From the NCBI RefSeq assembly GCF_036346595.1, contig NZ_CP107834.1, positions 4,650,001 through 4,714,000 on the forward strand: 64,000 nucleotides of DNA. Direction: 5' to 3'. The position numbers and the translations under genes are program-made. Numbering within the stretch: the first letter of the stretch is position 1; every line of letters begins with the position of its first letter. Source of the stretch: Streptomyces sp. NBC_00525. Its GTDB lineage: Bacteria; Actinomycetota; Actinomycetes; Streptomycetales; Streptomycetaceae. The notes beneath the pieces were generated by a model that saw only the letters and a list, made by a program, of their open reading frames with translations, made no database searches and was not told the origin of the DNA. Of this stretch, positions 57,475-64,000 are shown in pieces.

Positions 57475-58865
57475 CCCCCACCGTCCCGGACCACGTCCTG
57501 CGCGCCCTCGGCCGCACCGAGGGCGACGCCGACAGCCTCGGACTGCTCGTCCGCGACCAGGACACCCGCCGCCTCGTCCTCCTGCGCGCCCTGCTCGACG
57601 CGGCGGCCGCCGCCCCCGCCGCCGTCTGCCCCCCACCCCTGCTGGACCGGCTCCACGCGGACTGGGCCCTCCTCGAAGCCGCCGAACGCGCCGACCGGGC
57701 CGCCACCCGCACCGTCCTCTTCCACCCCCTCGCCGGCCCCTGGGCCCAGCGCCTCCTCGCCGGCCTCATCACCCCGGCCGCCGCCCCCGGCCCCGACCTC
57801 CACGCCGACCTCGCCCACTTCACGGCCCTCGCCGCAGCGGCCGCCGTACGGGCCGGGGTGCCATTCGACCTCCGGCTCACCCCGCGCGAGGGACTGGTCC
57901 CGCTGCCCACCCTCGGCGCCGTCCGGGCAGGACCCGACCCCGTCCGCCTCGTCCACCGCGACGACGAACTGACCCTCACCCCCCGGCACGGGCCGCCGTT
58001 CACCCTCCGCCGCCAGCCCGACCGGACCCTCGACGCGGCCGACCCGCGCTGGCTCCCGGTGCTCACCCTCCGCCCCGTCGTACCCGGCGCCGCGCCCGTC
58101 GCCCTCGACGACGTGGACCCCTACGGCATCGGGGCCGGCGACCTCTCCCGCTACGGGCTCAGCGGGGCCGCCCGCGTGGACGACCACCAGCGCAAGGAAT
58201 GGGCCGGGTCCTGGGCCGGGGTCGAGCCCCTGCTCCGGATCGGCGGCGACCACCGCGTCGCCGAGGCCGCCGCGCTGCTGCGCTGCGTCGTGCCCCTCGG
58301 GCACCCCGCCGGAGCCGGGCCGGACGGCGAGGGCGCCGCGCACTGCAGCGGCACCCGGCGGGAGGCGTTCGGGGCCGTGCTCAGCAGCAAGCCCGCCACC
58401 CCGGCCTACTTCGCCTCCACCCTCGTCCACGAACTCCAGCACACCAAACTGGCCGCCCTCGCCACCCTCGTACCGCTCCACCGCGAAGACGCGGCCCCGC
58501 GCCACTTCGCCCCCTGGCGCCCCGACCCCCGGCCCTTCGACGGCCTGCTCCAGGGCGCCTACTCGCACCTGGCGCTCGCCGACTACTGGCAGCGGTTCGC
58601 CCTCCGCGCCCACCGGGTCACCCACCGGGACCTCGCCTGGGCCGAACACGCCCGCTGCCGCGAACAGGTCGGCGCCGCGCTCCCCGCACTCGCCGGATCG
58701 GCGGCACTCACCCCCGAAGGCCGCACCCTGGTCAACGAAATGATCTCCGTCTACCACCGTCTGGACGACAATCCGCCCCCCTCGGGGCACCTAGCGCGCG
58801 CTCAGGCGTACGTGAGCACCGCCAAGGTGATATGGCAGCAGAGGAACGGCTCGCGAAGGCAGTGA
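57471..58865 (+). CDS. HExxH-type peptide beta-hydroxylase (alpha-ketoglutarate-HExxH family)
   Basis: This 464-residue protein has the metal motif HELQH (His320, Glu321, His324) in STLVHELQHTKLAAL. It belongs to the HEXXH family that accompanies FxsB. Recent work on this family indicates iron/2-oxoglutarate-dependent beta-hydroxylation of RiPP residues and not proteolysis, although older names call it a protease. ATG at 57471 overlaps fxsB. Together FxsB and this enzyme should install a ring and a hydroxyl group on the precursor. Confidence 0.83.
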   Translation: MTPTVPDHVLRALGRTEGDADSLGLLVRDQDTRRLVLLRALLDAAAAAPAAVCPPPLLDRLHADWALLEAAERADRAATRTVLFHPLAGPWAQRLLAGLITPAAAPGPDLHADLAHFTALAAAAAVRAGVPFDLRLTPREGLVPLPTLGAVRAGPDPVRLVHRDDELTLTPRHGPPFTLRRQPDRTLDAADPRWLPVLTLRPVVPGAAPVALDDVDPYGIGAGDLSRYGLSGAARVDDHQRKEWAGSWAGVEPLLRIGGDHRVAEAAALLRCVVPLGHPAGAGPDGEGAAHCSGTRREAFGAVLSSKPATPAYFASTLVHELQHTKLAALATLVPLHREDAAPRHFAPWRPDPRPFDGLLQGAYSHLALADYWQRFALRAHRVTHRDLAWAEHARCREQVGAALPALAGSAALTPEGRTLVNEMISVYHRLDDNPPPSGHLARAQAYVSTAKVIWQQRNGSRRQ

Positions 58866-58945
58866 GAAGCCTGTGATTCCCATCGGCGCCGCGAGCGCTC
58901 CGGTGTATGTTGACAAGGCTCGTATCGAGGCAGGGAGACGGCTGA

Positions 58946-61936
58946 ATGCCCGGAACGCGTAAGCCAGTTGGAGTAGCCGGGGCGAACACCGTCACGATCA
59001 GTTTCGCCGGCTTCAACCGCGCCTGGGCGGCGTGGATCGCGGACCGCTTGGAGCGGCGCGGAGTGGTGGTCGTCCAGCAGCGCTGGGACCCGCCCGTCTC
59101 CGTCCCGCTGGAGGAGGCGCTGCGCGACCTGACGCTCGCGCGCGGCCGGGTCCTCGTCGTCCTCAGCGACTGGTACTTCCAGCTCGGCCCCCGCAGCCAC
59201 GACGAGTGGAACCGCGCACTGCGCTCCGAAGTCGCCCCCGACCCCGACCGGTTCGCCGCGGTGTGCGTCACCACCTCCGCACTTCCCGGAGCCACCTCCG
59301 CCTTCGGCGCCGCCGACCTCACCAACGTCGGCGCCGAGGAGGCGGAGCGCAGGCTCCTGGTCCGCCTCGGGCTCCCCACCGACCCGCTGCCCGACGCCGG
59401 CTCCGGACCGGGCCCCCGCTTCCCCGCCGACACCCCGCAGGTGTGGGGCGGGGTGCCGCGCCGCAACATCCGCTTCACCGGCCGCGAGGAACTGCTCACC
59501 GACACCTACCGGGCGCTCCAGGAATCCGGCGCCGGCGCCGGCGTCGTCGCCCTGCACGGCATGTCCGGCGTCGGCAAGACCCAGCTCGCCGCCGAGTACG
59601 TCTACCGCTTCGGCTCCGAGTACGACGTGGTCTGGTGGGTGCCCGCCGACCGGCGCGCGCTCTACCGCCAGAAGCTCGCCGAACTCGCCCCGGAACTGGG
59701 CCTGTCCACCGGCGCCGAGTACGGCGAACGGCTGCGCGCCGTACGCGACTCGCTGCGCCGGGGCGACCCGCACGCCCACTGGCTGCTCGTCCTGGACGGC
59801 GCCGACGAACCCGACCAGATCTGGGACCTCGTCCCCACCGGCCCCGGCCACGTCCTCATCACCTCCCGCAACCCGGAGTGGGGCGAGCACAACAGCAACC
59901 TCGTCGAGGTCCCCGTCTACCGGCGCGACGAGTCCGTCGCCTTCATCCGCCGCCGCGCCCCGCGCCTGACCCAGGCCGAGGCCGACCAGCTCGCCGAGGC
60001 CCTCGAAGACCTCCCGCTGCTCCTCGACCAGACCGCCGGCTGGCTCAACGACTCCGACCTGTCCGTCGAGGAGTACATCGAACTGCTCGAAGGCGGCATC
60101 GACCAGGACGTCGTCAAGGTCTCCGCCGACTTCCCGCTCGCCTTCCAGACCGCCTGGTCGATACTGCTCAACAAGCTCCGGGACACCGTCCCCGAGTCCG
60201 TCGACCTGCTGCGCCTGTGCAGCTTCTTCGCCCCCGGCTCCATCCCGGTGCGGCTCCTCAAGGACATGCCCCCCGGCGACCTGCCCGAGCAGGTGTCCGG
60301 GCTGATGAGCGACCCGCTGCTGTGGAACAAGGCGATCAACCAGCTCCGCCAGTACTCCGTGGTCCGGCTGGAATCCCATGAATCGGGCGTCGACCCCGCG
60401 TCCTCCGGCGAATCCCTCTACATGCACCGCATGGTCCACCAGATCGTCGGCCTCGACATGACCGAGGAGAACCGCCGGGAGTTCATCGACGTCGTCCGCC
60501 GCGCGCTGGCGGCGGCCGATCCGGGGCGCCCCACGGACACCCGCCTGTGGCCCGCGTACGCCGAGATCACCCCGCACCTCAAGTGGGCCGACGTACTGAA
60601 CAGCACCGAACCTGCCGTGCAGAACCTGGTGCTCAACTGCCTGCGCTACATGTACCTGTCGGGGGAGTACCGGGCCGGCATCAAGCTGGGCGAACGCGCC
60701 CTGACCACCTGGCGCGAGCTGCTGGGCGAGAACCACCCCCGGATCTGGGACGTCAGCTACCACTACGCCAACCTGCTCAGGGCCGTCGGCGACTACGCGG
60801 CCACCGAGACCATCGAACGCGCCGCCGTGGAGCATCTGCGCGCCGAGCGAGGCGCCCAGGACCTGGAACACCTGCGCGCCGCCACCGGGCTCGCCGCCGA
60901 CCTGCGCGGACTCGGCCGCTACGACGAGGCGCTGGAGATCTCCACCCGGGTGCTGGCCGGCTACCAGGAACTCCTGGGCGACCAGGACTCCCGCACGCTC
61001 AACGCGCAGAACAACCTGGCGGTGACCGTGCGGCTGCTCGGCAGGTACGCCGAGTCCCTCGAACTCAACGGACGCACCCTGGACGCTCGCCGCCAGCTCC
61101 TGCGCCAGCGCCACACCTGGACCCTCTTCTCCGAGATCCACTACTCCACCGACCTGCGGCTCCTCGGGCGCTACAACGAGGCGCTGTCGCTCCAGAACCA
61201 GAGCGTCCAGGTGCACCGGCGCGTCCTGGGCACGGACAACCCGCAGACCCTGCGCGCCGAGCACAACCTCGCCCTGTGCCACTACCGCAACGGCGAACGG
61301 GCCAAGGCGACCACCCTGTTCACCCGCGTCCTGGAGCGCTGCGAACGCGTCCTCGGCGAGAGCGACCCGCTGACGATGATGTTCGCCGCCGGGCAGAGCT
61401 GCTTCGCCCGCGAGCACGGCAACATCGACCAGGCCAGGGCCATAAGCGAGAAGGTGGTCAGCGGTTACGCCGACATGCTCGGCGAGGCGCATCCGTATGC
61501 CGCGGGCACCCGCTCCAACCACGCGATGATCCTGCGGAACGTGGGGGAGCGGGACCACGCCCACGTCCTGCTGGAGGAGTCGCTCGCCACCATGACCCAG
61601 GCCGTCGGCGAGAACCACCCGTGGACGCTGGGCTGCGGCATCAACGCCTCCGCGCTGCGGAACCTCGTCGGCGACCCGGAGGGCGCGGCCGCGCTGACGG
61701 ACTCCGTCATCACCCGCGCCACCGAGGTCCTCGGCCGCACCCACCCGCTGACGCTGTCGGCGCGCATCGCGCACGCCGCGGACCTGCGGGGCCTGCGCGA
61801 TCGGCAGAAGGCGGAGAAGGTCGAGAACGAGGCGCTGGACGACCTGGCGACCACGCTCGGCGCCCAGCACACCCACACCGTGTCGGCCCGCTCCCGCAAC
61901 CGCCCGTACTGGGACTTCGAGCCGCTCACCATCTGA
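58946..61936 (+). CDS. fxsT: FxsT: TIR-like, NB-ARC ATPase and TPR protein
   Basis: This 996-residue protein has a TIR-like domain at about residues 10-140 (VTISFAGFNRAWAAWIADRLERRG ... RGRVLVVLSDWYF), a STAND/NB-ARC ATPase at about 170-450 (P-loop GMSGVGKT at 205-212; WLLVLDGADEPDQIWDL Walker B region; HVLITSRNPEW), and tetratricopeptide repeats from about 540 to the end. The pattern is that of FxsT, the tetratricopeptide member of FxSxx-COOH systems. ATG at 58946 follows GGGAG. TIR and NB-ARC domains are parts of bacterial immune receptors, so this is the likely sensor or effector. Confidence 0.87.
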   Translation: MPGTRKPVGVAGANTVTISFAGFNRAWAAWIADRLERRGVVVVQQRWDPPVSVPLEEALRDLTLARGRVLVVLSDWYFQLGPRSHDEWNRALRSEVAPDPDRFAAVCVTTSALPGATSAFGAADLTNVGAEEAERRLLVRLGLPTDPLPDAGSGPGPRFPADTPQVWGGVPRRNIRFTGREELLTDTYRALQESGAGAGVVALHGMSGVGKTQLAAEYVYRFGSEYDVVWWVPADRRALYRQKLAELAPELGLSTGAEYGERLRAVRDSLRRGDPHAHWLLVLDGADEPDQIWDLVPTGPGHVLITSRNPEWGEHNSNLVEVPVYRRDESVAFIRRRAPRLTQAEADQLAEALEDLPLLLDQTAGWLNDSDLSVEEYIELLEGGIDQDVVKVSADFPLAFQTAWSILLNKLRDTVPESVDLLRLCSFFAPGSIPVRLLKDMPPGDLPEQVSGLMSDPLLWNKAINQLRQYSVVRLESHESGVDPASSGESLYMHRMVHQIVGLDMTEENRREFIDVVRRALAAADPGRPTDTRLWPAYAEITPHLKWADVLNSTEPAVQNLVLNCLRYMYLSGEYRAGIKLGERALTTWRELLGENHPRIWDVSYHYANLLRAVGDYAATETIERAAVEHLRAERGAQDLEHLRAATGLAADLRGLGRYDEALEISTRVLAGYQELLGDQDSRTLNAQNNLAVTVRLLGRYAESLELNGRTLDARRQLLRQRHTWTLFSEIHYSTDLRLLGRYNEALSLQNQSVQVHRRVLGTDNPQTLRAEHNLALCHYRNGERAKATTLFTRVLERCERVLGESDPLTMMFAAGQSCFAREHGNIDQARAISEKVVSGYADMLGEAHPYAAGTRSNHAMILRNVGERDHAHVLLEESLATMTQAVGENHPWTLGCGINASALRNLVGDPEGAAALTDSVITRATEVLGRTHPLTLSARIAHAADLRGLRDRQKAEKVENEALDDLATTLGAQHTHTVSARSRNRPYWDFEPLTI

Positions 61937-61968
61937 GACCGACCGGTCCGAGCCGCCCGGACCACGCC

Positions 61969-62011
61969 GAAGGGGCCCGCCCCGCGAACCTCTCGCGGGA
62001 CGGGCCCCTTC
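61969..62011. terminator. Bidirectional terminator between fxsT and kgd
   Basis: AAGGGGCCCG and CCCGCGA on the left pair with TCGCGGG and CGGGCCCCTT on the right (61970-61987 with 61993-62010), with a single C/A mismatch and loop ACCTC. It separates convergent transcription units. Confidence 0.85.
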
Positions 62012-62049
62012 CGGCGTACTGCGTACCGTCTGCCGTGCGGGCAGCCGGG

Positions 62050-64000
62050 TCAGGCGTCGAAGACCTCGCTGACCAGCTGGGCCTGCTCCGCCTGGTGGCG
62101 CTTGGCCGAGCCGACCGCCGGGGACGAGCTGTGCGGACGCGAGATGCGGCGCAGGCGCTCGCCGTGCGGGACGTCCGCGCCGACGGCCAGGTCCAGGTGG
62201 TCGATCAGGTTCAGCGCGATGAACGGCCAGGCACCCTGGTTCGCCGGCTCCTCCTGCGCCCACAGGTACTTCGCGGCGTTCGGGTACTTGGCGATCTCGG
62301 CCTGGATCTCGGCACCCGGCAGCGGGTACAGGCGCTCCAGACGGATGATCGCGGTGTCCGTGACGCCACGCTTCTGGCGCTCGGCCTCCAGGTCGTAGTA
62401 GACCTTGCCGGCGCAGAAGACGACCTTGCGGACGGCGCTCGGGTCGACCGAGTCGTCGCCGATCACCGGGCGGAAGCCGCCGGTGGTGAACTCCTCCGCC
62501 TTCGACGCGGCCGCCTTGAGGCGGAGCATCGACTTCGGGGTGAAGACGATCAGCGGCTTGTGGTGCGGGTTGTGCACCTGCCACCGCAGGAGGTGGAAGT
62601 AGTTCGACGGCAGGGTCGGCATGGCGACCGTCATGTTGTTCTGCGCGCACAGCGTCAGGAAGCGCTCCGGGCGGGCGGACGAGTGGTCCGGGCCCTGGCC
62701 CTCGTAGCCGTGCGGCAGCAGCAGCGTGACGCCGGAGGTCTGGCCCCACTTCTGCTCGGCGGAGGAGATGAACTCGTCCACGACGGTCTGGGCGCCGTTG
62801 ACGAAGTCGCCGAACTGGGCCTCCCAGATCACCAGCGACTCCGGGCGGGCCAGCGAGTAGCCGTACTCGAAGCCCATCGCCGCGTACTCGCTGAGGAGCG
62901 AGTCGTAGACGTTGTAACGGGCCTGGTCGTCCGTGAGGTACAGCAGCGGGGTGTAGTCCTCGCCGGTGACCTGGTCGACGAGCACGGCGTGGCGCTGGCC
63001 GAAGGTGCCGCGGCGGCTGTCCTGGCCGGCGAGCCGGACCGGGGTGCCCTCCATCAGCAGCGAACCGATGGCCAGGGTCTCGCCCATGCCCCAGTCGATC
63101 GTGTCGTTCTCCACCGAGGCGGCGCGGCGCTGCATCTGCGGCATCAGCCGCGGGTGCACGGTGATCGACTCGGGGATGTTGACCTGGGACTCGGCGATCC
63201 GCTTGACGACCTCGGCGGAGACCGCGGTCGACACGGCGACCGGGAACTCGGCCTGCGGGTCGGAGATGTGCGGCTGCGCCGGCTGCGAGGTGGCCTCGCG
63301 GACCTCGGCGAAGACCTTCTCCAGCTGGCCCTGGAAGTCCTGGAGCGCCTGCTCCGCCTCTTCCAGGGTGATGTCGCCGCGACCGATGAGGGACTCGGTG
63401 TAGAGCTTGCGCACCGAGCGCTTCCGGTCCACCAGGTGGTACATCTGCGGGTTGGTGAACTCGGGGTTGTCGGTCTCGTTGTGACCGCGGCGCCGGTAGC
63501 AGATGAGGTCGATCACGACGTCCTTGTTGAACGCCTGCCGGAACTCGAGGGCGAGCCGCGCGACGCGGACGACGGCCTCGGGGTCGTCGCCGTTGACGTG
63601 GATGATCGGCGCCTCGATCATGCGCGCCACGTCGGTGGCGTACATCGAGGAGCGGGAGGACTCCGGGGCGGCGGTGAAGCCGACCTGGTTGTTGATCACC
63701 ACGTGCACGGTGCCGCCGGTGCGGTAGCCGCGCAGCTGCGACATGTTGAGCGTCTCGGCGACGACGCCCTGGCCGGCGAAGGCCGCGTCGCCGTGCAGGG
63801 CGACGGGCAGGACGGTGAAGTCCGTGCCGCCCTTGTTGATGATGTCCTGCTTGGCGCGGGCGATGCCCTCCAGGACCGGGTCGACCGCCTCCAGGTGCGA
63901 GGGGTTGGCGGCCAGCGAGACCTTGATCTGCTCGCCGTCCAGGCCGGTGAAGGTGCCCTCGGCGCCCAGGTGGTACTTCACGTCGCCGGAGCCGTGCATC
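62050..64000 (-). CDS. kgd: 2-oxoglutarate dehydrogenase E1/decarboxylase, C-terminal part (partial)
   Basis: About 650 C-terminal residues of the large actinobacterial 2-oxoglutarate dehydrogenase are present; the start is beyond the right edge. Recognisable parts: HGDAAFAGQGVVAETLNMSQL, HVVINNQVGFTAAP, HVNGDDPEAVVRVARLA and YRRRGHNETDNPEFTNP of the thiamine diphosphate domain, and LPHGYEGQGPDHSSARPERFL of the transketolase-like C-terminal part. It feeds the citric acid cycle (succinyl-CoA). In actinobacteria the protein often carries an E2-like N-terminal domain, which cannot be checked here. Confidence 0.95.
   Translation of the reverse strand, partial: MHGSGDVKYHLGAEGTFTGLDGEQIKVSLAANPSHLEAVDPVLEGIARAKQDIINKGGTDFTVLPVALHGDAAFAGQGVVAETLNMSQLRGYRTGGTVHVVINNQVGFTAAPESSRSSMYATDVARMIEAPIIHVNGDDPEAVVRVARLALEFRQAFNKDVVIDLICYRRRGHNETDNPEFTNPQMYHLVDRKRSVRKLYTESLIGRGDITLEEAEQALQDFQGQLEKVFAEVREATSQPAQPHISDPQAEFPVAVSTAVSAEVVKRIAESQVNIPESITVHPRLMPQMQRRAASVENDTIDWGMGETLAIGSLLMEGTPVRLAGQDSRRGTFGQRHAVLVDQVTGEDYTPLLYLTDDQARYNVYDSLLSEYAAMGFEYGYSLARPESLVIWEAQFGDFVNGAQTVVDEFISSAEQKWGQTSGVTLLLPHGYEGQGPDHSSARPERFLTLCAQNNMTVAMPTLPSNYFHLLRWQVHNPHHKPLIVFTPKSMLRLKAAASKAEEFTTGGFRPVIGDDSVDPSAVRKVVFCAGKVYYDLEAERQKRGVTDTAIIRLERLYPLPGAEIQAEIAKYPNAAKYLWAQEEPANQGAWPFIALNLIDHLDLAVGADVPHGERLRRISRPHSSSPAVGSAKRHQAEQAQLVSEVFDA

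Overview
This window is chromosomal DNA of a Streptomyces. It is very GC-rich, with third codon positions almost always G or C. It carries the DasR/DasABC amino-sugar system, a WhiB-like protein, SigH with its anti-sigma factor, nickel superoxide dismutase, a type 2B encapsulin and an Fxs RiPP operon. From memory, the order dasR-dasABC-nagB ... wblE ... sigH/prsH ... sodN/sodX ... malic enzyme ... 2-oxoglutarate dehydrogenase matches the conserved core around the das locus of S. coelicolor. Both window edges cut genes: nrdA at the left and kgd/sucA at the right.

Regions. (1) 1-2450: the start of class Ia ribonucleotide reductase nrdA behind a cobalamin riboswitch, then a monocarboxylate symporter with its DUF3311 partner. 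(2) 2570-11000: the N-acetylglucosamine/chitobiose regulon, comprising regulator dasR, transporter dasABC, a GH3 hexosaminidase, nagB and a SIS-domain enzyme, joined by DasR-type operators (dre). A further dre-like site precedes the sensor kinase gene at 11034. (3) 11000-21900: regulation and housekeeping, comprising PdtaS-like kinase, WblE, lipid kinase, SigH/PrsH, antiporter, PLP enzyme, amidase, and the NO-responsive nsrR-hmp pair with NsrR-type sites. (4) 22000-31900: an encapsulin 2B shell with a polyprenyl transferase cargo gene and a DUF6304 gene, a DUF1648/GntR pair, a snapalysin/LysR pair, and small redox enzymes. (5) 31900-35500: a patch of visibly lower GC that encodes a small secreted protein and a three-gene ABC exporter, the best candidate for acquired DNA. 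(6) 35500-48400: sodN/sodX, a SigE-type sigma factor, a polar amino acid ABC transporter, malic enzyme, a tiny HTH/Clp-N operon, and a PadR/DUF4097 operon.

(7) 48491-61936 is the most interesting part. It is a run of eight closely spaced co-directional genes that joins a trypco1/trypsin-VMAP/MoxR/vWA-type NTP-dependent conflict module to an Fxs RiPP module: a 62-aa FxSxx-type peptide whose conserved serine is asparagine, a radical SAM/SPASM cyclophane maturase, a HExxH peptide hydroxylase, and a TIR/NB-ARC/TPR protein. The layout suggests a protease- and ATPase-controlled sensing or immune machine that makes or uses a modified peptide.

Perfect hairpin terminators separate most transcription units. 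I saw no tRNA, rRNA, CRISPR array, insertion sequence or integrase. Gene names rest on recognised motifs and family knowledge; no database search was possible.
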